Assembly: GCF_030386795.1 (NCBI RefSeq)
Contig: NZ_JANUQM010000018.1
Coordinates: forward strand, 1 to 64,000
DNA: 64,000 nt
Source: Streptomyces sp. S.PNR 29
GTDB lineage: Bacteria; Actinomycetota; Actinomycetes; Streptomycetales; Streptomycetaceae
Reading direction: 5' to 3'
In this document: in pieces, positions 23,195 to 31,934 of the stretch
Numbering within the stretch: the first letter of the stretch is position 1
Layout of the letters: each line of letters starts with the position of its first letter
The notes under the pieces: model-generated
Told to the model about the DNA's origin: nothing
The model's database searches: none
The model's input: the letters and a program-made list of their open reading frames with translations, nothing else
Translations under genes and position numbers: made by a program

Positions 23195-24396
23195 ACCGGT
23201 TCGCCCTGTGCGTCTCGCGTGGCATCGCCCGCGTCACCGAGTCCGCCCTCGGTCCGTACCAGACCGCCGTGATCCGCATCGGCTTCAGCGCGACCTGGCT
23301 GCTGTTCCTGCTGCGGGAGCTGCCCCACCGCCAGGAGCTGTACGGCCCCGACGGCCCCTGGAGCTGGGATCTCGCCGAGCAGCTGGTCGCGACCAACGGA
23401 GCGTTCACGGCGCTGATGTGGTCGGACGGCCGGATCTGGTTCGAAGCCGTCTACGCGCTCGCCGTCCTGACCAGCGTCCTCATGCTGCTGGGCTGGCGCA
23501 CCCGCACCATGTCGGTGCTCTTCATGGTCGGCGTGCTCTCGCTGCAGAACCGCAGCATCTTCATGGGGGACGGCGGCGACAACGTCCTGCACCTGATGTC
23601 CGTCTACCTCGTGTTCACGCGCTGCGGCCAGGTGTGGTCGCTGGACGCGCGCCGGGCCGGGCGCGCGCGGGGGGCACGCGCGCGTGGCGAGCGGTGCGCC
23701 GACCGGACGGGACCCGCCCTGTGGGGGGTGCTCGGGGTCGTGCTGCTCGCGGTGACCCTGGCGGGCCGCCTCGACGGCGACTGGTTCGTGCCGGCGCTGC
23801 TGTGGGCCGTGTGGCTGGCGCAGGGCCTGTGGTGGGTGGTCGGGCGCAGGGCGAAGAGCGCCGAGCCGCGCATCCTGCTGGACGTCATCGCCATCATCGT
23901 GCACAACGCCGCCCTGCTCGTGATCATGGCCGAGGCCTGTCTGATCTACGCGACCGCCGGCTGGTACAAGATCCAGGGCTCGCGCTGGCAGGACGGCACC
24001 GCCGTCTACTACCCGCTGCACCTGGACTACTTCTCCCCCTGGCCCGCGCTCGCCGACCTGCTGTCCTCCAGCGGCACGGTCGTGATGCTGGTGACGTACG
24101 GGACGGTGATCGTGCAGGTCGCCTTCCCCTTCACACTGTTCAACCGCCGCGTCAAGAACGTCCTGCTGGCCGCCATGATCACCGAGCACGCCGTGATCGC
24201 CGTGGTCCTCGGGCTGCCGTTCTTCTCGCTGGCGATGATCGCGGCCGACGCGGTCTTCCTGCCGACGTCGTTCCTGCGCCGCCTGGGTGGCTGGGTGGCA
24301 CGCGCGCGTGCAGAGCTGTTTCCCGGCCGGGGCCGTACGGCGGAGCAGCGCGCCCCGGAGGAGGACCGGCACACGCACGTAGGGTTCAGGTCATGA
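23191..24396 (+). CDS. HTTM-domain membrane protein
   Basis: The 401-residue polytopic protein has the HTTM pattern (related to vitamin K-dependent gamma-carboxylase). TAVIRIGFSATWLLFLLREL is the first helix, with MGDGGDNVLHLMSVYLVFT and AGWYKIQGSRWQDGTAVYY in the loop and helix thought to form the active site. In bacteria the reaction is unknown. It is coupled to the DUF5819 gene before it (GTGA) and to the methyltransferase gene after it (ATGA), so the three form one operon. Confidence 0.8.
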   Translation: MNRFALCVSRGIARVTESALGPYQTAVIRIGFSATWLLFLLRELPHRQELYGPDGPWSWDLAEQLVATNGAFTALMWSDGRIWFEAVYALAVLTSVLMLLGWRTRTMSVLFMVGVLSLQNRSIFMGDGGDNVLHLMSVYLVFTRCGQVWSLDARRAGRARGARARGERCADRTGPALWGVLGVVLLAVTLAGRLDGDWFVPALLWAVWLAQGLWWVVGRRAKSAEPRILLDVIAIIVHNAALLVIMAEACLIYATAGWYKIQGSRWQDGTAVYYPLHLDYFSPWPALADLLSSSGTVVMLVTYGTVIVQVAFPFTLFNRRVKNVLLAAMITEHAVIAVVLGLPFFSLAMIAADAVFLPTSFLRRLGGWVARARAELFPGRGRTAEQRAPEEDRHTHVGFRS

Positions 24397-25148
24397 CGGA
24401 CCCTCTGCACGTCTGGCGCGGGCTCGCCGGTACCGCCGTGCTGCTCGACGGCTTCCACGCCCTGAAGCACGCGGTGCGCTTCGGTGCCGAGGTCCCGGTG
24501 GCGGTCACCGGCGACCGCGGGGCCGCTCTCGCCCTCGCCGACGAGCTGGCCCCGGACGTACGAGACGCCCTGGACGCACTCCTGACCGAGGTCCCGGAAG
24601 CGACGTACCGGAGTCTCGTGCCGCGCCCGCATCCCACCGGGGTCGCCGCCCTGGCCGTACGGCCCTCCCGCGCGGACCACCTCACGAGGCTGGCGCACAC
24701 CCCCCGCACCGCGCCCGTCGTCGTCCTCGACAATCCGCGCAACCTCGGCAACGCGGGGGCCGTGATCCGGCTGGCCGCCGGGTTCGGGGCGACCGGCGTG
24801 GTCACCACCGGCACCCTCGACCCATGGCATCCCACGGTCGTGCGCGGCGGGGCAGGGCTGCACTTCGCCACCGCCGTGGAGCGGCTGGCCGTCGACGAGC
24901 TGCCGCCGGGGCCGATGTTCGCCCTGGACCCGGAGGGCGAGGACATCCGGGGGCTGAAGCTGCCGGACGACGCGGTGCTCGCCTTCGGCTCGGAGCGCAG
25001 CGGACTGTCGGCCGAGCTACGCGCGCGTGCCGACCATCTGGTGGCACTGCCGATGCGCCCCCAGGTCTCCAGCTACAACCTCGCGACCAGTGTGGCCATG
25101 ACGCTGTACCACTGGAGCGCCACCGGGGGCGCGCGGCACGTCCCCTAG
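24393..25148 (+). CDS. TrmH/SpoU-family RNA 2'-O-methyltransferase
   Basis: The 251-residue protein shows the SPOUT motifs. VVVLDNPRNLGNAGAVIRLAAGFGATGVV is motif 1, FGSERSGLSAEL motif 2, and LPMRPQVSSYNLATSVAMTLYHW motif 3, which forms the SAM-binding knot. An N-terminal substrate domain of about 100 residues precedes it. It methylates ribose in rRNA or tRNA; the site cannot be told. Last gene of the DUF5819-HTTM operon. Its TAG stop overlaps the stop of convergent paaN. Confidence 0.88.
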   Translation: MTDPLHVWRGLAGTAVLLDGFHALKHAVRFGAEVPVAVTGDRGAALALADELAPDVRDALDALLTEVPEATYRSLVPRPHPTGVAALAVRPSRADHLTRLAHTPRTAPVVVLDNPRNLGNAGAVIRLAAGFGATGVVTTGTLDPWHPTVVRGGAGLHFATAVERLAVDELPPGPMFALDPEGEDIRGLKLPDDAVLAFGSERSGLSAELRARADHLVALPMRPQVSSYNLATSVAMTLYHWSATGGARHVP

Positions 25149-26848
25149 GAAGCCCCCTGGGCCTCCCGGCGCACTTCCACCACCCGGAACCGGTTCGCCA
25201 CGAACGCCCCGTCGCACAGGGCCGAGTTGGCCGCCGGGTTGCCTCCCGAGCCGTGGAAGTCGGAGAAGGCGGCCGTCTGGTTGACGTACACCCCGCCCGT
25301 GAGGTTCAGGGACAGCTGGGCGGCCTCCTCCAGGCAGGCTTCCCGCACGGACTGCTCGACCTCCGCGTCGGTGGTGTACGCGCCCACCGTCATCGCGCCC
25401 TTCTCGCGGATGCTGCGCCGCAGCACCTCCACCGCGTGCGGGGCGGAGTCGACGGCGACGGCGAAGGAGACCGGCCCGAAGCACTCGCTCATGTAGGCGG
25501 CCTCGTCGTCCGGCTTGGCGCCGTCCAGCTTCACGATCACGGGCGAACGGACGACCGCGCCCGGGAACTCCGGGTTGCTGATCTCCCGGGAGGCCAGGGC
25601 GACCTCGCCGAGGCCCGCCGCGGCCTCCAGGCGTGCCTTGACGTCCGGGTTGACGATGGCGCCGAGCAGGGCGTTCGCGCGCGCGTCGTCGCCGAGGAGG
25701 CCGTCCACCGACTTGGCGAGGTCGGCGACCACCTCGTCGAAGGACTTGGGGCCCACGTCGGTGGAGATGCCGTCCCTGGGGATGAGCAGGTTCTGCGGGG
25801 TGGTGCACATCTGGCCGCTGTACAGGGACAGGGAGAACGCCAGGTTGGCGAGCATCCCCTGGTAGTCGTCGGTCGACTCCACGATCACCGTGTTGACGCC
25901 GGCCTTCTCCGTGTAGACCTGCGCCTGGCGGGCGTTGGCCTCCAGCCAGTCGCCGAAGGCCGTGGAGCCCGTGTAGTCGATGATCCGGATCTCCGGGCGT
26001 GTGGCCAGCGTCTTGGCGATGCCCTCGCCGGGGCGTTCGGCGGCCAGCGCCACCAGGTTCGGGTCGAAGCCCGCCTCCGCGAGGACCTCACGGGCGACCT
26101 GCACCGTGAGCGCGAGGGGGAGCACCGCGCGCGGGTGGGGCTTGACCAGGACCGCGTTGCCGGTGGCGAGGGAGGCGAACAGGCCCGGGTAGCCGTTCCA
26201 CGTCGGGAAGGTGTTGCAGCCGATCACCAGGCCGATGCCGCGCGGGACCGGCGTGAACTGCTTGGTCAGTGCCAACGGGTCGCGCTTGCCCTGCGGCTTG
26301 GTCCACTCCGCGGTGCCGGGCGTGCGGACCTGCTCCACGTACGCGTACGCCACGGCTTCCAGGCCGCGGTCCTGCGCGTGCGGGCCGCCCGCCTGGAACG
26401 CCATCATGAACGCCTGGCCGGAGGTGTGCATGACCGCGTGCGCGAACTCGTGCGTCCGGCCGCTGATCCGCTTGAGGATCTCCAGACAGACCATGGCGCG
26501 CGTCTCCGCGCCCGCGTCCCGCCAGTCCTTCTGGCCGGCCTTCATGGCGGGCAGCAGGACGTCGATGTCGGCATGGGGGTAGGTCACGCCCAGCTCGATG
26601 CCGTACGGCGAGACCTCGCCGCCCACCCAGTCGTCCGTGCCGGGCTGGCCGAGGTCGAGGCGGGTGCCGAGGAGAGCGTCGAAGGCGGCCTTGCCCGCCG
26701 CCGCGTCCAGGCTGCCGTTCTCGCCGTAGGCCTTGGGGTGCTCGGGGTGCGGGGACCAGTACGCGCGTGTGCGGATCGCTTCCAGCGCCTGGTCGAGGGT
26801 GGGCCGGTGCCGGGCGATCAGCTCGTGCGCCGTGAGTGCGGCGGTCAT
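25145..26848 (-). CDS. paaN: PaaN, aldehyde dehydrogenase of phenylacetate catabolism
   Basis: The 567-residue protein is an aldehyde dehydrogenase of the PaaN type, longer than ordinary ALDHs (about 500). Elements are GCNTFPTWNGYPGLFASLATGN and the catalytic loop YSGQMCTTPQNLLIP with the nucleophilic Cys, then ECFGPVSFAVAV and FSDFHGSGGNPAANSA near the end. It oxidises the semialdehyde produced after ring opening, or an aryl-acetaldehyde. GAGGAG precedes the ATG. It is divergent from paaH with a shared PaaR-type operator between them. No enoyl-CoA hydratase domain is fused. Confidence 0.9.
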   Translation of the reverse strand: MTAALTAHELIARHRPTLDQALEAIRTRAYWSPHPEHPKAYGENGSLDAAAGKAAFDALLGTRLDLGQPGTDDWVGGEVSPYGIELGVTYPHADIDVLLPAMKAGQKDWRDAGAETRAMVCLEILKRISGRTHEFAHAVMHTSGQAFMMAFQAGGPHAQDRGLEAVAYAYVEQVRTPGTAEWTKPQGKRDPLALTKQFTPVPRGIGLVIGCNTFPTWNGYPGLFASLATGNAVLVKPHPRAVLPLALTVQVAREVLAEAGFDPNLVALAAERPGEGIAKTLATRPEIRIIDYTGSTAFGDWLEANARQAQVYTEKAGVNTVIVESTDDYQGMLANLAFSLSLYSGQMCTTPQNLLIPRDGISTDVGPKSFDEVVADLAKSVDGLLGDDARANALLGAIVNPDVKARLEAAAGLGEVALASREISNPEFPGAVVRSPVIVKLDGAKPDDEAAYMSECFGPVSFAVAVDSAPHAVEVLRRSIREKGAMTVGAYTTDAEVEQSVREACLEEAAQLSLNLTGGVYVNQTAAFSDFHGSGGNPAANSALCDGAFVANRFRVVEVRREAQGAS

Positions 26849-26938
26849 GGATGACCAACTCCTCGTCTCAAGAACTCTTCGTCGAGCTCATGACCTGGGC
26901 AGAAACCTGGGCAGGAACAGACGGACAGAGTTAGAGTA

Positions 26939-26952
26939 ACCGAACGATCGGT
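26939..26952 (+). promoter_or_regulatory. PaaR-type operator between paaN and paaH
   Basis: ACCGAACGATCGGT, identical to the paaA operator, lies in the 160-bp divergent region 91 bp from paaN and 57 bp from paaH, so one bound repressor could control both. A DnaA-like TGTGGAAAA lies nearby at 26977. Confidence 0.75.
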
Positions 26953-27008
26953 CGGGACAAGGGGGACCGCCGCATCTGTGGAAAACCCCGTGCGGGAGGA
27001 TCGCGCAC

Positions 27009-28526
27009 ATGACAGCACTCGACCTCAGCAGGCCCGTGGCCGTCGTCGGCACCGGCACCATGGGCCAGGGCATCGCCCAGGTCGCGCTGGTCGCGGGGCA
27101 CCCCGTGCGGCTGTACGACGCCGCCCCGGGGCGCGCCCGCGAAGCGGCCGCGGCGATCGGCGCACGCCTCGACCGGCTCGTCGAGAAGGACCGGCTCACC
27201 GCCGCCGACCGGGACGCCGCACTGGCCCGCCTGCTGCCAGCCGAGAGCCTCGCCGCACTCGCGGACTGCTCCCTGGTGGTCGAGGCGGTCCTCGAACGGC
27301 TGGATGTGAAGCAGGAGCTGCTGAGGGAGCTGGAGGGCATCGTCGCCGACGACTGCCTCCTCGCCACCAACACCTCCTCCCTGTCCGTCACCGCCATCGG
27401 CGGCGCCCTCGACACCCCCGGCCGCTTCGTGGGCCTGCACTTCTTCAACCCCGCGCCGCTGATGCCGCTGGTCGAGGTGGTCTCCGGGTTCGCCACCGAC
27501 GTCACGTCGGCCACGCGCGCGTACGAGACGGCCCGCGCCTGGGGCAAGACCCCCGTCGCCTGCGCGGACACCCCCGGCTTCATCGTCAACCGCATCGCAC
27601 GGCCCTTCTACGCCGAGGCCTTCGCGGTCTACGAGTCCCACGCCGCCGACCCCGCCACCATCGACGCCGTCCTGCGCGAGTCGGGCGGCTTCAGGATGGG
27701 CGCCTTCGAGCTGACCGACCTCATCGGGCAGGACGTCAACGAGTCCGTCACGCACTCCGTGTGGCAGTCCTTCTTCCAGGACGTGCGCTTCACGCCGTCC
27801 CTCGCCCAGCGCCGCCTGGTCGAGTCCGGCCGCCTCGGCCGCAAGAGCGGACAGGGCTGGTACGACTACGCCGACGGCGCCGAGCGCCCCGAGCCGCACA
27901 CCGCGGAGCGGGCCGAACCGCCCGCGTACGTCGTCGCCGAGGGCGATCTGGGTCCCGCCTCCGAGCTGCTCGCGCTGATCCGCGAGGCCGGTATCTCGGT
28001 ACGCGAGGAGGCAGAGGACCACGGCACACGCCTGGTGCTGCCGAGCGGCGGGCAGCTGGCCCTCGCCGACGGCCAGACCTCGGTGGAGTTCCGGGACGTC
28101 GTCTACTTCGACCTCGCTCTCGACTACCGCAGGGCCACCCGCATCGCCCTGGCCGCCTCCCAGGACACCTCCCCGCAGACCCTCTCCGAGGCCACCGGCC
28201 TGTTCCAGGCGCTCGGCAAGCACGTCAGCGTCATCGGCGACGTCCCCGGCATGATCGTCGCCCGCACGGTCGCGCGGATCGTCGACCTGGCGCACGACGC
28301 CGTCGCCAAGGGCGTGGCCACCGAGGAGGACATCGACACCGCGATGCGCCTGGGCGTCAACTACCCGCTCGGTCCCTTCGAGTGGAGCCGCAGACTCGGC
28401 CGCAACTGGGCGTACGCCCTCCTCGACGACCTGCATCTGCGCGACCCCTCAGGACGCTACGCGCCGTCCCTGGCGCTCTACCGCCACGCGTACGCCTCCG
28501 ACAAGCGGGAGGGCAGCCCCTCATGA
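27009..28526 (+). CDS. paaH: 3-hydroxyacyl-CoA dehydrogenase (PaaH type)
   Basis: The 505-residue protein has an NAD-binding N-terminus (VAVVGTGTMGQGIAQVALVAGH), the 3HCDH motif LATNTSSLSVTAIGGAL with RFVGLHFFNPAPLMPLVEVV, and a duplicated C-terminal domain (ETARAWGKTPVACADTPGFIVNRIARP and later DVPGMIVARTVARIVD). This two-repeat length of about 500 is typical of PaaH, which oxidises 3-hydroxyadipyl-CoA. GGGAGG precedes the ATG. The paaR gene overlaps its end (ATGA). Confidence 0.92.
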   Translation: MTALDLSRPVAVVGTGTMGQGIAQVALVAGHPVRLYDAAPGRAREAAAAIGARLDRLVEKDRLTAADRDAALARLLPAESLAALADCSLVVEAVLERLDVKQELLRELEGIVADDCLLATNTSSLSVTAIGGALDTPGRFVGLHFFNPAPLMPLVEVVSGFATDVTSATRAYETARAWGKTPVACADTPGFIVNRIARPFYAEAFAVYESHAADPATIDAVLRESGGFRMGAFELTDLIGQDVNESVTHSVWQSFFQDVRFTPSLAQRRLVESGRLGRKSGQGWYDYADGAERPEPHTAERAEPPAYVVAEGDLGPASELLALIREAGISVREEAEDHGTRLVLPSGGQLALADGQTSVEFRDVVYFDLALDYRRATRIALAASQDTSPQTLSEATGLFQALGKHVSVIGDVPGMIVARTVARIVDLAHDAVAKGVATEEDIDTAMRLGVNYPLGPFEWSRRLGRNWAYALLDDLHLRDPSGRYAPSLALYRHAYASDKREGSPS

Positions 28527-29110
28527 CCACCGCCAAGCGCGACACGTACACCCCGGAGACGCTGCTCTCCGTCGCCGTGCAGGTCTTCAACGAGCGCGGC
28601 TACGACGGCACCTCCATGGAGCACCTCTCCAAGGCGGCCGGCATCTCCAAGTCGTCGATCTACCACCACATCGCCGGCAAGGAGGAACTGCTGCGCCGGG
28701 CCGTGAGCCGGGCCCTCGACGGTCTCTTCGGAATCCTGGACGAGGAGCACGCGCGCGTGGGGCGTGCCGCCGAGCGTCTGGAGTACGTCGTGCGGCGCAT
28801 GGTCGAGGTGCTCATCGCCGAACTGCCGTATGTGACGCTGCTGCTGCGGGTGCGCGGCAACACGGACACCGAGCGGTGGGCCCTGGAGCGGCGGCGCGAG
28901 TTCGACCACCGGGTCGCCGCACTCATGAAGGAGGCGTCGGCCGACGGGGACATACGCGGCGATGTGGAGATGCGGCTCGCCACCCGACTGGTCTTCGGCA
29001 TGGTCAACTCGATCGTGGAGTGGTACCGGCCGGACGGGCGGGGCATGGGGGAGCGCGAAGTGGCCGACGCCGTCGCGCGGTTGGTGTTCTCCGGGCTCCG
29101 CAGGGACTGA
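28523..29110 (+). CDS. paaR: TetR-family repressor, PaaR-like
   Basis: The 195-residue protein has the TetR HTH (ETLLSVAVQVFNERGYDGTS, KAAGISKSSIYHHIAGKEELL) and a C-terminal ligand domain with VVRRMVEVLIAELPYVTLLLRVRG. Co-transcription with paaH by ATGA overlap, and ACCGNNCGNNCGGT sites at paaA and paaN-paaH, indicate the PaaR repressor released by phenylacetyl-CoA. That assignment rests on context plus the motif known from corynebacterial PaaR. Confidence 0.82.
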   Translation: MTTAKRDTYTPETLLSVAVQVFNERGYDGTSMEHLSKAAGISKSSIYHHIAGKEELLRRAVSRALDGLFGILDEEHARVGRAAERLEYVVRRMVEVLIAELPYVTLLLRVRGNTDTERWALERRREFDHRVAALMKEASADGDIRGDVEMRLATRLVFGMVNSIVEWYRPDGRGMGEREVADAVARLVFSGLRRD

Positions 29111-29112
29111 GA

Positions 29113-29622
29113 TCAGCCCTCCGGGTCCAGGTCCTCCTCCTCGAACACCAGCAGCGTCCGTGTGCTGAGCACCTCGGGGATGGCCTGCAGCCGGGTGAGG
29201 ACCAGCTCGCGCAGCGCCCTGTTGTCGGACACGTGCACCAGCAGCAGTACGTCGAAGTCGCCGCCCACCAGGGAGATGTGGGAGGCGCCGGGGAGCTGTC
29301 TGAGCCGTTCGCGCACCGTGCGCCAGGAGTTCTGGACGATCTTCAAGGTGATGTACGCCGAGGTGCTGTGCCCCGCGCGCTCGTGGTTGACGCGGGCGCC
29401 GAAGCCGCGGATGACGCCGTCCTCGATGAGCCGGTTGATGCGCGCGTAGGCGTTCGCGCGAGAGACGTGCACCCGTTCGGCGACCGACCGTATCGAGGCA
29501 CGGCCGTCCGCCTGGAGCATGCGCAGGATGTCCTGATCGATGGCATCGAGGGGGCGAGGCGGCGGCAGAGGGCCGGTGTCGTCGAGGTTCTTGGCGTCCT
29601 CGGCCATTTGTTCAGATGCCAT
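29113..29622 (-). CDS. Lrp/AsnC-family regulator, BkdR-like
   Basis: The 169-residue protein has a 20-residue leader, an Lrp HTH (LDAIDQDILRMLQADGRASIRSVAERVHVSRANAYARINRL) and the RAM effector domain (TSAYITLKIV, HISLVGGDFDVLLLVHV). It is divergent from bkd cluster 1 with 174 bp between them, the standard BkdR arrangement, and probably responds to branched-chain amino or keto acids. Start ATG at 29622; a second in-frame ATG follows five codons later. Confidence 0.85.
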   Translation of the reverse strand: MASEQMAEDAKNLDDTGPLPPPRPLDAIDQDILRMLQADGRASIRSVAERVHVSRANAYARINRLIEDGVIRGFGARVNHERAGHSTSAYITLKIVQNSWRTVRERLRQLPGASHISLVGGDFDVLLLVHVSDNRALRELVLTRLQAIPEVLSTRTLLVFEEEDLDPEG

Positions 29623-29645
29623 GCGCCCCTGCCTCCCTACCATGG

Positions 29646-29660
29646 ACGTACTGCGTACAT
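29646..29660. promoter_or_regulatory. Candidate Lrp-type operator
   Basis: ACGTAC-TGC-GTACAT is an imperfect inverted repeat just upstream of the Lrp gene start. It is a candidate autoregulatory site; no further support. Confidence 0.35.
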
Positions 29661-29667
29661 ACCAAGC

Positions 29668-29689
29668 TGTGGAGAACCGTTTGTCCACA
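29668..29689. other. Inverted pair of DnaA-like boxes
   Basis: TGTGGAGAA (29668-29676, one mismatch) and TTGTCCACA (29681-29689, perfect) face each other in the Lrp-bkd intergenic space. Confidence 0.5.
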
Positions 29690-29723
29690 GCCTGAGGGTG
29701 CCTGTAGCCAAAATGTGCCGACG

Positions 29724-29737
29724 ACCGAACAATCGGT
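29724..29737 (+). promoter_or_regulatory. PaaR-type operator (one mismatch) upstream of bkd cluster 1
   Basis: ACCGAACAATCGGT differs from the two other copies only by A for G in the centre. It lies 59 bp before the bkdA start, a promoter position, and suggests cross-control of branched-chain acid oxidation by the paa regulator. Confidence 0.55.
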
Positions 29738-29796
29738 AGGTGAGGCGCATCACACCCGTGGCGCGCCTGAAGCCGCTCCCACGAGGAGGTGCCGTC

Positions 29797-30933
29797 ATGA
29801 CGGTCATGGAGCAGCGGGGCGCGTACCGGCCAACGCCGCCGCCCGCCTGGCAGCCCCGTACCGACCCCGCGCCGCTGCTGCCCGACGCGGAGCCCTACCG
29901 CGTCCTCGGCACGGAGGCAGCCGCGAAGGCGGACCCAGAGCTGCTGCGGACGCTGTACGCCCAGCTGGTCCGGGGCCGCCGCTACAACGCGCAGGCCACC
30001 GCGCTCACCAAGCAGGGCCGGCTCGCCGTCTACCCCTCCACCACCGGCCAGGAGGCCTGTGAGGTCGCCGCCGCGCTGGTCCTCGAAGAGCGCGACTGGC
30101 TCTTCCCCAGCTACCGCGACACGCTCGCCGTCGTCGCCCGGGGCGTGGACCCGGTCGACGCCCTCACCCTCCTGCGCGGCGACTGGCACACCGGCTACGA
30201 CCCCTACGAGCACCGGGTCGCCCCTCTGTGCACCCCGCTCGCCACCCAGCTGCCGCACGCCGTGGGCCTCGCGCACGCCGCCCGCCTCAAGGGCGACGAC
30301 GTGGTGGCGCTGGCGATGGTCGGCGACGGCGGGACCAGCGAGGGCGACTTCCACGAGGCGCTGAACTTCGCCGCCGTCTGGCAGGCCCCGGTGGTCTTCC
30401 TGGTCCAGAACAACGGCTTCGCGATCTCCGTACCGCTCGCCAAGCAGACCGCGGCCCCCTCACTGGCCCACAAGGCCGTCGGCTACGGCATGCCGGGACG
30501 CCTGGTCGACGGCAACGACGCGGTCGCCGTGCACGAGGTCCTCGGTGACGCCGTACGACACGCGCGCGCGGGAGGCGGCCCCACGCTGGTCGAGGCGGTG
30601 ACCTACCGGATCGACGCCCACACCAACGCCGATGACGCGACCCGCTACCGCGGGGACGCCGAGGTCGAGACCTGGCGGGAGCACGACCCCATCCTGCTGC
30701 TGGAACGGGAGCTGACCGCCCACGGCCTGATCGACGACGACGGCATCCAGGCCGCGCGTCAGGACGCCGAGGTCTTCGCCGCCGCGCTGCGCGAGCGCAT
30801 GAACCAGGACCCGGCGCTCGACCCCATGGACCTGTTCGCCCATGTGTACGCCGAGCCCACCCCGCAACTGCGCGACCAGCAGGCCCAGTTGCGCGCGGAG
30901 CTGGAAGCGGAACAGGAAGGGGCGCACCGATGA
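29797..30933 (+). CDS. bkdA: Branched-chain 2-oxoacid dehydrogenase E1 alpha, cluster 1
   Basis: The 378-residue protein has the thiamine-diphosphate motif VGDGGTSEGDFHEALNFAAVWQAPVVFLVQNN (GDG...NN), YPSTTGQEACEVAAAL early, and YRIDAHTNADDATRYRG, the E1-alpha phosphorylation-loop region. It decarboxylates 2-oxoisovalerate and relatives to give the starter units for branched fatty acids and polyketides. GAGGAGGT lies eight bases before the ATG at 29797. ATGA overlap with the E1-beta gene. Confidence 0.95.
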   Translation: MTVMEQRGAYRPTPPPAWQPRTDPAPLLPDAEPYRVLGTEAAAKADPELLRTLYAQLVRGRRYNAQATALTKQGRLAVYPSTTGQEACEVAAALVLEERDWLFPSYRDTLAVVARGVDPVDALTLLRGDWHTGYDPYEHRVAPLCTPLATQLPHAVGLAHAARLKGDDVVALAMVGDGGTSEGDFHEALNFAAVWQAPVVFLVQNNGFAISVPLAKQTAAPSLAHKAVGYGMPGRLVDGNDAVAVHEVLGDAVRHARAGGGPTLVEAVTYRIDAHTNADDATRYRGDAEVETWREHDPILLLERELTAHGLIDDDGIQAARQDAEVFAAALRERMNQDPALDPMDLFAHVYAEPTPQLRDQQAQLRAELEAEQEGAHR

Positions 30934-31934
30934 CCACCGTCGCCCTCAAGCCGGCCACCATGGCGCAGGCCCTCACGCGCGCGCTGCGCGACGCGATGGC
31001 CGCCGACCCGAGCGTCCACGTCATGGGCGAGGACGTCGGCACCCTCGGCGGCGTCTTCCGGGTCACCGACGGCCTGGCCAAGGAATTCGGCGAGGACCGC
31101 TGCACGGACACGCCGCTGGCCGAGGCCGGCATCCTCGGCACGGCCGTCGGCATGGCGATGTACGGGCTCAGGCCGGTGGTGGAGATGCAGTTCGACGCCT
31201 TCGCCTACCCGGCGTTCGAGCAGCTCGTCTCGCACGTCTCCCGCATGCGCAACCGCACCCGCGGCACGATGCCCCTGCCCGTCACCATCCGCGTCCCCTA
31301 CGGCGGCGGCATCGGTGGCGTCGAGCACCACAGCGACTCCTCCGAGGCGTACTACATGGCGACTCCGGGGCTCCATGTCGTCACGCCCGCGACCGTCGCC
31401 GACGCCTACGGGCTGCTGCGCGCCGCGATCGCCTCCGACGACCCGGTGGTCTTCCTGGAGCCCAAGCGCCTGTACTGGTCGAAGGACTCCTGGAACCCCG
31501 AGGAGCCGACGCCCGTTGAACCGATAGGCCGCGCGGTGGTGCGGCGCTCAGGGCGGAGCGCCACGCTCATCACGTACGGGCCGTCCGTACCCGTCTGCAT
31601 GGAGGCGGCCGAGGCGGCCCGGGCCGAGGGCTGGGACCTCGAAGTCGTCGATCTGCGCTCCCTGGTGCCGTTCGACGACGAGACGGTGTGCGCCTCGGTG
31701 CGGCGGACGGGACGCGCGGTCGTCGTCCACGAGTCGGGCACCTTCGGGGGCCCGGGCGGGGAGATCGCGGCCCGGGTCACGGAGCGCTGTTTCCACTACC
31801 TGGAGGCGCCGGTGCTGCGTGTGGCCGGGTTCGACGTCCCGTATCCGCCGCCGATGCTGGAGCGCCACCACCTGCCCGGCGTGGACCGGATCCTGGACGC
31901 CGTGGGGCGCCTGCAGTGGGAGGCCGAGAGCTGA
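30930..31934 (+). CDS. bkdB: Branched-chain 2-oxoacid dehydrogenase E1 beta, cluster 1
   Basis: The 334-residue protein has MGEDVGTLGGVFRVTDGLAKEFG, TPLAEAGILGTAVGMAMYGLRPVVEMQF and IRVPYGGGIGGVEHHSDSSEAYY, the E1-beta signature segments that complete the ThDP site with E1-alpha. ATGA overlap before and TGATG overlap after it show tight coupling within the operon. Confidence 0.95.
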   Translation: MTTVALKPATMAQALTRALRDAMAADPSVHVMGEDVGTLGGVFRVTDGLAKEFGEDRCTDTPLAEAGILGTAVGMAMYGLRPVVEMQFDAFAYPAFEQLVSHVSRMRNRTRGTMPLPVTIRVPYGGGIGGVEHHSDSSEAYYMATPGLHVVTPATVADAYGLLRAAIASDDPVVFLEPKRLYWSKDSWNPEEPTPVEPIGRAVVRRSGRSATLITYGPSVPVCMEAAEAARAEGWDLEVVDLRSLVPFDDETVCASVRRTGRAVVVHESGTFGGPGGEIAARVTERCFHYLEAPVLRVAGFDVPYPPPMLERHHLPGVDRILDAVGRLQWEAES

